A model generated the notes under the pieces. It had not been told where the DNA came from, searched no databases, and was given only the letters and a program-made list of their open reading frames with translations. A stretch of DNA of 49,024 nt from Krasilnikovozyma curviuscula (lineage: Eukaryota > Basidiomycota > Tremellomycetes > Cystofilobasidiales > Mrakiaceae): the NCBI GenBank assembly GCA_014825775.1, contig MVAQ01000164.1:1-49024 (forward strand), in the 5' to 3' direction. Below, one piece after another: positions 19,279-29,422 of the stretch (position 1 is the stretch's first letter; every line of letters starts with the position of its first letter). The position numbers and the translations under genes were made by a program.

Positions 19279-20860
19279 ATGCGATCTTTCTCTCTTTTGA
19301 GCTCTCTTACTTTGCTTCTGATATGTCGCTCTGCTGGTGCTGCCAGAACGATCACTGTGCTTAACTCGTGAGTAGTCTCGGTGCTCTCTTGCAGCATCGA
19401 AATAGCCGACCTTCTGCTGTTTCGACATTGAACTGATAAACTGGCCGTATCTCTTTCACAGATGCTCTCACACTGGTAAGATTCTGGAGTTCATGTATCT
19501 TGTCATTCGGCTGCTCATACTGAAGGACCCGTCTTGATCTGTTCGCTTCCGTGGCGTGGTGTTCCAGTTGTGAGTGACGTTCCCGCATCAAAAACAAAAA
19601 CACGGCTTCTAAAACCTTTCCGCGATATCTAACTACCTATCCCATCAGTGGCCTGCTATGTTCACTCAGAGTGATTCAGGTGAGAGAATCCATCTTTTCC
19701 ATTCATTCCTTTTGGTGACCGATAAACGACCGGGGCACAACCCCCTTTTTTGAGGGCTTCATGTTTCACGACGGAGTCTTGTGTCTGATGAGATTGACAT
19801 GCTAATCGTTGACATTGGTTTCTGTAGATAAACCTGATCAAGCTACGGGATGGACACTGGGAGCAGGTGCAAGCACAAGTTTCCTTGTCTCAAACGTGAG
19901 TTCCGATCAGTAAACAATCACTTTGATAACAACTCCAGTTTCAAAAGGAGGGACCTCTCTGAGCCTCACGTGTTTGTTCAAATTTTACAGGATTGGACCG
20001 CAGGGAGAATCTGGGGCCGAATGGGCTGTAATTTCGATTCGTGAGTGTGAATAATACTACGACTCCTCGACGCATTTGTTAAGTAAAGCGTGTTGCGATC
20101 TGCCTCTGACTTATTCTACTTTTCCCACTGATAGTGCGGGAGTTGGTTCGTGTACATCCTGTGACTGTAACGCTCTTGAGTGTACAACTGGCGCAACTGG
20201 AGTCCCTCGTGAGTGTTGAGTCTGAATTTTGCCGGTCGTCGCACTCGTAGACTGTGTTGAGCGCTCAATCTCATTCTCAACTTTCAGCATGTACCTTAGC
20301 TGAGTTCACCCTCTCATCCCAAGGATTGGATATGTACGATGTGTCGCTGGTGGATGGGTGAGTGCTAGTCGTCCTGGGTTATCTGACGCAGCGGCTTCAT
20401 TAACGACGAGAATCTCTCTGTTCACTTCCTGGCCGACAGATTCAACTTACCCATCAGTATCACTCCTACCAGCTGTGAATGCTCCATTGCTTCTTGCGAG
20501 GTAGACCTAAACACCGACTGCCCTGCAGCACTGAAGACCGCTATTGACAGCTCCGGGACCAACTTAGGCTGCTTCTCATCTTGTGCAGCGGGACTGGCTG
20601 TCAGTGCTCAGAACTGCTGCAGTAAGGACTTACTCTTCTTTGGTTTCTTGATGATAACGAAATTGATGATAATTGATTTCCTAGCTGGAGAATACGACTC
20701 GTCCACGACTTGTCTCTCGTCAAATGTGTTGCACTACGACTACTTCAAGTCGTCTTGTAAGAACTCGTATGCTTACGCTTTTGATGAGTCGTCGGGTACG
20801 GCATTGTGGTCTTGCAGCGGGACTGGATCTCCTGGGTACACTATAGAGTTCTGTCCGTAG
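19279..20860 (+). CDS. Secreted thaumatin-like protein
   Basis: Extracellular thaumatin-family (GH64/TLP fold) protein; relatives bind or cut beta-1,3-glucan. Ten exons are inferred; the first six are 19279-19367, 19462-19475, 19568-19569, 19649-19679, 19828-19895 and 19991-20040, with later joins near 20210, 20357 and 20620. The product is about 250 aa. Residues 1-21 form a clear signal peptide (hydrophobic LLSSLTLLLIC, small residues before the cut). Mature sequence starts ARTITVLNSC, then HTVWPAMF, TGWTLGAGAS, NDWTAGRIWGRMGC, CTSCDCNALEC, LAEFTL and VSLVDGFNLPI, all thaumatin blocks; about 19 Cys follow the usual disulphide pattern. The second and third exons are only 14 and 2 nt. I chose this ATG because it precedes both the signal peptide and the first family block. 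Confidence 0.9.
19568..19569 (+). other. 2-nt micro-exon (TT) of the thaumatin-like gene
   Basis: Exon 2 ends one base into a codon (G at 19475) and exon 4 begins with TGG CCT GCT at 19649. Two bases are missing. TT, flanked by GTTCCAG and GTGAGTGAC, supplies them and produces T-V-W-P-A, the conserved thaumatin motif after the first Cys. The flanking introns would be 92 and 79 nt. Confidence 0.75.
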
Positions 20861-21345
20861 GACCATGACTCCGACAGCCAATGCCAAAAGAAGAACGCTT
20901 GATCATTTCCTACTTGTTCATTTTTGGCAAAGCCTTTGGTTTAAAAAAAAAAAATCATTCTTTTTTAATTTCGACGTTGAACGTCTTAGATTCGATGGGT
21001 TTCATTCAGTCTTTGGGCTTTCGTTGTGCTGGGCACAATTTCGTAGCTTTTGAGAAGCATTCGAGACCTAGATTTAATGTTGTGCTTCAAATTAATGATT
21101 CATGTTCTGAACTTTCAGCAGCGGTGAGAATGGCAAGGATGATCTATCACTGACTTGTCGGTGGTCAATGTCAATAAATAAATATGACAAAGTGTGCAGA
21201 TGAAGATATGTCCAGTTGTAAAGTTACAACAAACTTCAAGAATACTATATAACCCCAACAATATCTCACACTGAGAAGTACTCGTTCGTGCAGCCGAACT
21301 TCCTATCGCACGCACCCTTAGGCCGACACATCCCGCCGCTCAACT
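20861..21345. other. Intergenic region between convergent genes
   Basis: About 485 nt of AT-rich 3' UTR from both sides, including a 12-A run at 20943. No feature beyond that. Confidence 0.5.
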
Positions 21346-22289
21346 CTACCAACCAGCATGCTCATCGTACCCAAATCTCTTTAGCCTTTCCTGCTTCAGT
21401 CTCTCCTCTCTACTCTCCTGGGTCTCTACTACAGCGGCACTAATCAGAGGTATCGACGCCAGTCCGATACACACATCTGGCAAGTCCTCGTTCGGGTCTT
21501 CATCGTCCTGTAGTGATGGATCCCTGAGCGGTTCCTCAAATGGCAAGGCTATCAGGACTGAGACTTGGACTGCGATCGGCTCTGTCGGCGGCGGCGGTAA
21601 TGTTGGTGTGGAGGCCGACAAATCGGAGGAGACGGGAAGCGACAGGTGGTAAATATAAGAGGTTGATATCGGCTAATGGAAAGAAGAAGAAGATTAATAT
21701 GTTATGGGTAGGACGTCAGATAAAAAAACAGGGAGAGCGAGCTCACTGCGAACCCCTCATCGATCGGGCTACCATGTTCAACAACGCTCTTCCAACCTTT
21801 CTTGTCCTCCTCATCACCTTCCACAACCATCTTCTCTCTCTCGCTACTCAAAAGAACTTCATACATATCCGGTCGAATCATTGGTTTGACGGGTCCTTTT
21901 GGTGTCGTTCGTGTTGCTGCTCCAAACCGTCCGTTAGGAGCCTGCCATATCGGATTGCCTCTCCTCCTCCTTATCCAAGCATAAGCCAGTAGAACGACGA
22001 GAGCAAGGAATAGGATGAGAAATGCGAAGATGTAGCTGAGAAGTAATGACGAAGGTGACGGAATTCCCCCAAATGACCGAGGTTCGTAGGCTTGTCAGAA
22101 ATTGGTCTGTACAATCGTCCTTCTGGATGAAGATGAGGAAGACAAGGCTCACTAGTAAATAGCAGCCTGCTGCCCAAACCCTCCTGAGTTAGAAGGCGCA
22201 GCTGGTGTTCCTGTTGCTCCAGGTGTCGTGGCTGACGAGCTGGAGACTTGTTGGCCTGAGCCGAGCGCTCTACCCGTCTGACGAACCAT
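21346..22289 (-). CDS. Single-pass membrane protein, unknown function
   Basis: Family not recognised. Three exons on the minus strand (22289-22153, 22035-21747, 21672-21346) join in frame to 250 aa. A Ser/Gly/Thr-rich N-terminal segment of ~45 residues is followed by one strong transmembrane helix (YYIFAFLILFLALVVLLAYA, residues 45-64) and a stop-transfer cluster WIRRRR. The rest is a polar tail: a Pro/Arg-rich part, an acidic Glu/Asp stretch, a Pro run (LPPPPTEP), and the C-terminal block DVCIGLASIPL followed by a charged helix (ETQESREERLKQERLKRFG). Charge distribution suggests a short lumenal or outer N-terminus and a cytosolic tail. The tail's conserved-looking DVCIGLA segment could be an interaction motif, but this is speculation. 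Confidence 0.72.
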
Positions 22290-22687
22290 TGGGTAAAGTT
22301 TGAGCTAGGCCTATTGCGCTGGTACCTCTTATGGATGTTTTATTGGCACAAGAAAGAGTGATTTGGGAGGGATTCGTGTGTAAGAGGAGGATGGCTCAGA
22401 CTGTAATTCAGCTGAAAAACCAATTTGCGGCGGAATGGGGTTGCAAAAAATAGACTAGCCGGTGGATGGGACAGCTGAACGATTGGGACTTCACGCGAAG
22501 GGGTAGAATAATGAATGCTCGGCGAGGGTAGACCAGTAATTGCCTACGAATCCCTCAGCGGCATGTGTACAGGCTGGTTTGCGCCGCCACCACTTCGCTC
22601 GCAATCCAGTCATCGCAATCAATTCAAAGGTGTGGACATAGTGATGGAAGTTATCTACACTACATACTTTTGGACGACGAGGCTCAC
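22290..22687. other. Intergenic region
   Basis: About 400 nt holding the promoter of the membrane-protein gene and the 3' UTR of the GH5 gene. Nothing else recognised. Confidence 0.45.
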
Positions 22688-25035
22688 CTACTGAACCTTC
22701 GCGTGCTCCATTAACAACCTGTTGAGCTCGTCCCTCTGTATGCAGTTTTCGAGCTTAAATGAAGCGGCCAAGGCGTCCAGCTCGTCGAAAGACTTGCCCT
22801 CGAAGTTCTTCGCAAACTCAAGCTGTAGGGCATCGGACATCAGAGTCTGACGTAGAGCTCGAGAGATGTGTCTGGGGCCCATCCAGGTCTGAGGCAGTGA
22901 CAGAAAATCCCGCCATTAGACCACAAAACAACAATAACAGGTCGCGACAGAACTGACAGTGGGATATTTGTCGTTGATGGACGGAACGTTCTTGAATACC
23001 CAGTCCTCCAAAGGTTGAAAGACATCTCTCACATCAGTCTCATCAGCACCCCTACGTCAGAAAGACGTTTAGGTCAGCATCTCAGTCCCCTCACGAGAGA
23101 TGACGGCTTACTCACCAAGCGTCCAGAGCAAGCTATAAAAGAGCGAAAAATCTTCTCAGATGATCTGATTAGCACGATTAAGGAAAAAAATGCTACGTAC
23201 GGATCTTTTCCTGTCCAACCAAGGCTGCAACAACTTCTTCCAAGGACTGTCAGGAGCCGCATGGACCATGCCCTGGAACCCAATATCCTTCCACAACCAG
23301 ATTGTCCCTACAAAGAAGATTTCCGGTCCTTAATTACCCTGCTGAGATAAGTAACGAAGCCAGGATTGTCGCTCACAAGCACACTTCTCCTTGTCGTAGA
23401 TCTCCAACTGATCTCTCAAGCAGAGGAATCGAGCGCGGTTGATGTCCCTGAACTTGGAACCGTCCTGGTGTTCATTAGCATAGACTGGTCCGAACTCTCC
23501 ATTCCATACCGGGATGTTGTACTGTGCACTCGAACAAATCAGAGAACACGCGCCGCGCACAGATGACAGAGAACGCACCTTTTTCATATACGCAACTTTC
23601 CGCTCATAACTCCTAGCGAGCTTGGATCTTTGTTCGGGGGAGGAGATATACGTCTCTCCACCTGGAAATCCGTAGTTGGAATAGTCGTGAATGGCGTAAA
23701 CGGTGTTTGGTAGAGGCTCTTTGAAGTGCGTAAGATCGGCGGCGAATCTATTTTTCTCAAAGAGCACCGTCTGTTGTTAAGATTCCCAAACCAGCAGTAC
23801 GCAAAGAAAGATGAAAGGAAAGACTTACGTGTTTCCATCGAGCCAGAGAATGTGATCCGGATCGATCGCCCGGACAGCCTTCTCGATCCTCTCGTAGTAC
23901 GCGACGAGGCGAACATGCTGCTCGTCGCAGGGTTCATTGAGGAGGTTGTAGCCCGCAACCCAGCTGTTGCCCTTGTAGTGAGCTGCGATCTTCTCCCACA
24001 GGGCGATGACCTGGTCTTGGAACACCTTGAATTCCCAAAAGAGGGACTCGGACGTCTAGGGCAGGGCAGCCAACGTTCGTCAGATACCAGAGGAAGACAT
24101 TTGCGACAAAAGATACAACAAATGAAAAAAAAACTCACAGCGTTATCTGAGTGCTGAGGGAAAAAAGGTAAGAAGTAAGCGTTCTCAATCGACTGAGATG
24201 ACGCTTTAGGTCGATATACTTACCCAGTCTGGGTTCTGACCGCTGTAGTGAAACAACTAAGTCAGTTCCCCTCATAAATAGAAATAGTGTTAACAAGTCA
24301 AGGGGAGTACCAACCCAGGTACTGCGTGAAGCTAGAACACCATTTTCACAGTTGTCAGTCGCGCGTTAGGATCCAGGTTCAAGTAAAAAAATGTGAAACG
24401 CGCTCACATCGATGATAGTATAAATCTCCTCCTTGGCACAAATATTAATGACTCTATCAAGCATCTTGAGTCCATCTGGCTTGAAAGTATCCGGATCCAT
24501 ATCGTCGAAAAAGTGGTGGTAGTTGATTGGGATACGGAGGCAGTTGAGACCGAGCTTCTTCAGCAGCTTGGCATCTGAGGAGGTGAAGAAATATTCATGG
24601 AACTTCGCGAAGAAGAACTATAGAGAAATGGGCATGGAAAGGCCAGCATTAGGGAACCAATGGAAGGACGAACACAAAACAGCGATTGGAACTCACGTCA
24701 TATTTTTCCTTTCCGAGAACCTGGAGCATAGCAGCTCTGTGCTTCTTCTCATGGCCTGGGAATCCAGTGATGAAGTTCTCCATGTTCAAATCACCTCCGG
24801 TAGACGTCTGCGCAAGGAAACGCCCCCAAGACCCCAAGAATAAGAACAACATGGAGCAAGGGATCATGCGATCAGAGAGAGGAGCCATATGCAGATACAT
24901 TAATCGAGAAGAGGGAAGGAATCAGAAGGACTTCCAGAAATAATATGCGAATGCAAAACTTACACCTCTCAAAATAACCTCGTTCCCGTCTCCATCGACG
25001 ACGTTGGATCCTTTTACTCTGAGAATTGAGGTCAT
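22688..25035 (-). CDS. Glycoside hydrolase family 5 protein, no signal peptide
   Basis: Retaining beta-glycosidase of the GH5 (cellulase/exo-glucanase) TIM-barrel family, about 470 aa from ten or more small exons. It opens with ILRVKGSNVVDGDGNEVILRG and GGDLNMENFITGFPGHE, the usual first barrel strands. LLKKLGLNCLRIPINYHHF and EEIYTIID follow. The acid/base Glu is in GYNLLNEP (codon at 23935-23933) and the nucleophile Glu in IPVWNGEFGP (codon at 23497-23495); YAIHDYSNYGFPG carries the usual His/Tyr pair. WTIWLWKDIGFQGM is the last barrel segment, followed by a ~130-residue C-terminal helical extension. The first ATG gives no signal peptide, so the enzyme may be cytosolic, unlike secreted relatives. 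Substrate cannot be fixed; glucan, glycolipid and steryl-glucoside enzymes all occur in this family. Confidence 0.86.
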
Positions 25036-26203
25036 TGATTCTGTTCAGCGTTGTGTATTCGTTGTTTGAGGTGGGTGTTGGCAGTGAGAGAGGGATAAAA
25101 TCACCGATAAAGTTCAGCTGATGCACCTGACAAGGAGAATTGTCGGACGCACCATAGCTTCACCCGGCTCAACCCGACGGACCGAACTGAACGTACTAAT
25201 ATCGAGGAGGTAAGTATGTACCGCATGCTTGCAGATCTCCCAGTTTGCAAGAAAATGCAAAGGGTAAGAAATGAAATCGGCTCAGGTGGGGAAAAAACAA
25301 ACAAACCGGAGCTCATTCGGAAATTGTGGACAAACTTCCCCTAGCTACAGCTTGTAAAACAATGAGGATTTTTGAAGTCAAGCCAGACTCAATAGGTAGT
25401 CAGACTAACCGCTGTTGCTTTCGAACATCTGTGCCAGAATAGTCATCCAGTACGTTTGCTGTAATCTCACGTCTTTTCATTCGGAACAAAGTACAGACTA
25501 ATAACTATTTGTCAACTTGGCTACTGGGGGATTTGAGTTTGTTCAGCAATCTTGTGTTCTACTAATGGTGGACAACACCATCGCCATGGTAAACTTTCCC
25601 ACGCATCCCTCTCACCTACTTGGTGAACCCCGGGCGACCGGCTGTACCCAGGATGAACTCCTGTCCCAAAGCGCTTGACTCTCAAAACCTGTTTTGATGC
25701 TCTTTACCGCTACGGAAGATCTGGCTTCAAACCTGTCAGCAAAGTTCGCAAGGCAGATTTCGAATTTCGTGAACTGCGTTTCTAACAGTGAAAACCGCCA
25801 GCTATCAAACTTCTTCGAGACACAACCAATGACTCTGGATCCTGTCTATATGGAAAAGGCATTAGGATCTGACAAACTTTATAACCTACAAGGAGAATAC
25901 GTGAGAGGCTTTTGACCATTCCCTGTTGGCGCTAGACCGAACAAGCTTGCTCGCAAATTGATTTTGGAAGTCAAAGATTCCTTCCCACGAATCAGGATGA
26001 CGAGGCAAACTGTTTTCTTCTGATGTCAGGACATCCAGATCCCTCGCTACGTCGCGCTTGTGTAATTAAACAAATTTGTCATGGTCGATGACCAAATATT
26101 CTGTTCCTGAAGTGGCCACCTGCCTGGTTAGGTGGTCCTTTCGTCTTAATAAACACACAGACCAACCTCTAACACCCACCTTCTAGAAAACAAACTTACG
26201 GAA
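25036..26203. other. Intergenic region, ~1.17 kb
   Basis: Lies between divergent genes, so holds two promoters. A 73-codon frame at 25694-25915 has somewhat protein-like composition but no splice partners or family match. A 6-bp hairpin (CCACCT at 26116, AGGTGG at 26130, 8-nt loop) lies 70 nt upstream of the dioxygenase start. Confidence 0.4.
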
Positions 26204-26861
26204 ATGGTATACCCTTCTCCTCTCCAGGGCTACGAGAACGCTCCCCCTCTTCCAACTGAAGTCAACGCAGACGGGAAGTCACTGGTCAATCTTCCCAACG
26301 ACAAACTCGACCCAGCGTACGAGGTTTTCCCGGATCCAATCGACTCATCGAACAATGGCTTCGACTTTCGTGAGTAGACACACTCGATTGAAAATCTTGG
26401 TGCTGGTGTTGAGACTTTCTTTCCCTCCCGCTCAAGACATCTATTACTTCCAAAATAACCCAAAACAGCTGAAATATGCCCACGAGCTTCATGAGAGGAT
26501 ACGAAGGACATTCCCAGAACTGAGAATCTACAAGTGCTTCGACAAACCAGTTGGACCGTAAGTTTCGATGTTCTTTTGAGGTTGTTCGGACCGTTGCTAA
26601 TGGAAACCTCCATGCTATAGTCACGTTGTCGCCATGTTCGAAGTCAATGTCTTTACTCCTCTACAATTGGGCACGCTCACTGCTTGGATGGTTGTCAACA
26701 GAGGTCCTCTCAGCGTGCTCATTCACCCCAACACCGGCGACGATGTGTACGATCACTCTGAACTGGCCACATGGATGGGTCCGAAGATCGAGTTGGATAT
26801 AGATCTGCTGAAGGAGTTTGCTGTGAGGAGGAAGGTCGCTGTCACTGCTTCTTCTGCGTAA
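26204..26861 (+). CDS. DOPA 4,5-dioxygenase family protein
   Basis: Small non-haem iron extradiol ring-cleaving dioxygenase of the fungal DODA family, named for the Amanita enzyme that opens DOPA for betalain pigments. Three exons (26204-26369, 26437-26557, 26621-26861) give 175 aa. The N-terminus YENAPPLP is typical. The core starts HIYYFQNNP (His56, made across an intron), then YAHELHERIRRTFPELRIYK, PVGPHVVAMFEVNVFTP, WMVVNRGPLSVLIHPNTGDD and HSELATWMG; His in HIYYF, in VGPH and in LIHPNTGD are likely metal or substrate ligands. Nothing nearby suggests a pigment cluster, so in this organism the enzyme may act on another catechol. Homology is strong; the physiological substrate is not known. 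Confidence 0.9.
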
Positions 26862-26966
26862 TTCTGTATGAAAACTTCAAGTTTTTAGGTCGAATGTAAG
26901 ATGCCAAGATGATGCGAGTACAAGCGATGAACTAAGTCTCTCTATTACAACACGAGCCATCACTAA

Positions 26967-29142
26967 CTACCATACAACTCCCAACCCGCCGCCAATTGGA
27001 TCTTCCTCTCCAACAGCCTCGAAAGTTGTCCGCAGCCAGTCCTTAGGTTCCTCCTCCCGGATCGTCTTCTCAATCTCATCTGCTCTGACTAACTGCTCAT
27101 CTCTGTCACCTCGTTCACCACCTTGGAATTCCTGCACAACCTTCACGAGCTTCTCCTCTGGGATGTCAGTGTTAACTGGTACCCTATTCCAGTAAACCTC
27201 TTCTACTCTCTTCACCCACGACTTGGTAGACCATCTCATGCCTTCTTCCGTGACGGGTACAGGATCAGCAATGAGTACATCCTGTTTCTCCCATGGTCGA
27301 GTGAAGCCTTCGGCATCCTTCCATTGCTTTGGTTCTGCGTCGATCAGGGATATCGGTTTCATTTGACCACCTCCATTCACACAACCACCTGGACAGGCCA
27401 TCACTTCAACATAATCGTACCCACCACCTTTAGCAAGACCTTTCCCTTTGGCCTTTCGTACGACGTTCTGAAGGTTTTTGAAGCCGTAGCACTTGGCGCC
27501 TTTGAAGATAACTTCTTCCTTTCCTTCTTGAGTTGCGAGCGATGACAGCGTATATTCTATGTAATCTGAGGAGGAACGAATGGGTGTTGTTGTGAGCTTG
27601 AGTTTTGATGAAGATGGTTGCGAGGCGATGATAGTGTTGAGGAGAGTGTGAATGTATGAATCTGAACTGGATCCTTGATGAACGAGCGATGCTGGGAGAC
27701 CTTCAATCGCCGGAGGTAAGAATTCCTCGCCATCAACTGACTTATCTAACTCGAATCCTCGTTCTTGAATGAACTCGTAGAACTCTCCTGTTGTGAGAAC
27801 CAGATCAATCTCTGGAACTCTGACGTCGGCTGTTGCAGGGTTGAACTCTGACGCGGTTTGAGATCGGAGGAACTGAGTTCTGGAGGCTTCAAGTTTTCGA
27901 TCGTAACATGGTTGAACTGAGATATGGTAGATCTGCTCCGGTCTGCAACACGTGAAGAAAAGTGGTGCATGTCAGAAGCGATGTCGTGTTAATCGCTCCA
28001 GCTACAGCGAGGAATCTTCTGAACAGCTTCAACCCAAAAAAGACAGTCAACTTACCTCAGATTATTTTCTCTAGCCCAGTGGCCCTTCACGACTCTTCCC
28101 ATCCCTGCCTCCTGCGAAACACAGCTGCTCAACCTCCCAAGCACTTGAGGATGTGCTTTTTCGACATAGCATACCCAGCCAGGACACGCCGACGCCAAAA
28201 TTGGACCTTCTTCCACACCTCCAGCACCCTTCCTTTCTGTGAACTCTCTCAGAGTCTCAGATAGCGAGATGTGTCTAGCGAAAGTGGTGTCAGTGACATG
28301 TAAAATACCGAGATCCGGTCGTTGAAAGAGCAAAAAGGATCGGATCCTGTGAAGAAGGATTGAGAGAGATGGCGGGTTTAGTGATGTCGATGCGATAGAT
28401 GCGAGTGATTGCGGTGAGAGCGAAAGGAATGGTGTTTTTGTCGGGTTAGTTGAGGTGGATGCACCATCAGTGGAGACAGGAACGATGCTTGCGACTGATG
28501 CTGCTTCTGGTAGGATTTCAAGTAGAGGATTAAGGGAGTGGGTTTGGAGAAGTAATTCCTGGGAGGTGGTGATGCAACCTCTGAAACGATCGTATTTTGG
28601 ATATCGGGTCAGTTATGCGAAGCATCGAGCCAGCTGCCCTTACCCCACCCAGACCGTCATTGACGGAACTGAAATTGTTACTCACGAACAAGCCAAACAA
28701 TCATTTAAACTGATCTCTGCTTTCTTGAGAGCTTTCTTCACCCCAGCCGGTTCGGGTCCAGCCCCTCGCTTTCCGTTTACCAAAGAAGCATTCCGTTGAT
28801 TGAGTGTTGACGGCAAGTTTGAAGGGAGACTTAGCTCATAGTACTCAGAAGTTGATGAATCTACAACGATTTCAGTTTGCTGTTTGGAAATTTTGGTAGA
28901 AAAGGACGAGCCGTGATTTGTCAGTACCACCAACAACGCCAGAGTCAATTTTCAAGACAGGACTCACCCCGACACCCTGTTCCTTCTCTTCCTCATTGGT
29001 AACCTCTACAGGTCTTATACATATTTGCGACGGAGCCAAGTAATCATTCAGCTCTGTCAAAGTCTGTGAATTTAAGTGTCAGAATGGCGAGCAGCATTAT
29101 TAAGCAAGCTAAGAGGGATCGTACCAATGTTTTAGCAGCCAT
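26967..29142 (-). CDS. NAR1: Cytosolic Fe-S assembly factor Nar1
   Basis: Iron-hydrogenase-like protein of the cytosolic iron-sulfur assembly (CIA) pathway; it passes 4Fe-4S clusters to the Cia1-Cia2-Mms19 targeting complex. Five exons (29142-29125, 29063-28968, 28879-28686, 28580-28056, 27942-26967) give 602 aa. The N-terminal cluster motif DCLACSGCITTSQELL is present (codons split by an intron near 28686). The H-cluster-like domain shows ILASACPGWVCYVEK, QPCYDRKLEASR, DLVLTTGEFYEFIQERG and MACPGGCVNGGGQ, with the expected Cys. A polar insertion, Ser/Pro-rich, separates the two domains. The protein ends in Trp, as Nar1 proteins do; a C-terminal aromatic residue is part of the known CIA recognition tripeptide, though here the preceding residues are Val-Val. 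It is divergent from RPB3 across 280 nt. Confidence 0.93.
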
Positions 29143-29422
29143 TCCTGCTAAAAGATTGACTTGAATTGATATTGCTTTGGAGTTTGGAGCTTGTGGTGGT
29201 TAAGTTCAGGTTGGCAAAAAATCCAGGAGAAATTATCGCCAATTTCCCGATTTTTCCTCACCAGCGCGAATACAAGCACTTTTCCCTGGCTCTCAACCTC
29301 CTCACCTAAACGAACAACCTCAAACTCCACTTTTCAGTGTAGGAACAGAAGCTGGCCTTTCTTGGAGGGAAGTTTAAGTGAAGAACCCGCTTTCTGAGAG
29401 GATTTATAAAGCGGTGAACAGT

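Noticed and set aside
18984..19397. 137-codon open frame on the minus strand
   Set aside because: It overlaps the signal-peptide exon of the thaumatin-like gene, is rich in Arg/Glu from the complementary CT-rich strand, and has no family resemblance.
25694..25915. 73-codon open frame on the plus strand
   Set aside because: Composition is plausible, but no flanking exons, no clear start context and no family match; too weak to call a gene.
26116..26135. Small inverted repeat upstream of the dioxygenase gene
   Set aside because: A 6-bp stem with an 8-nt loop is expected by chance in a window of this size; no terminator or regulatory role can be claimed.
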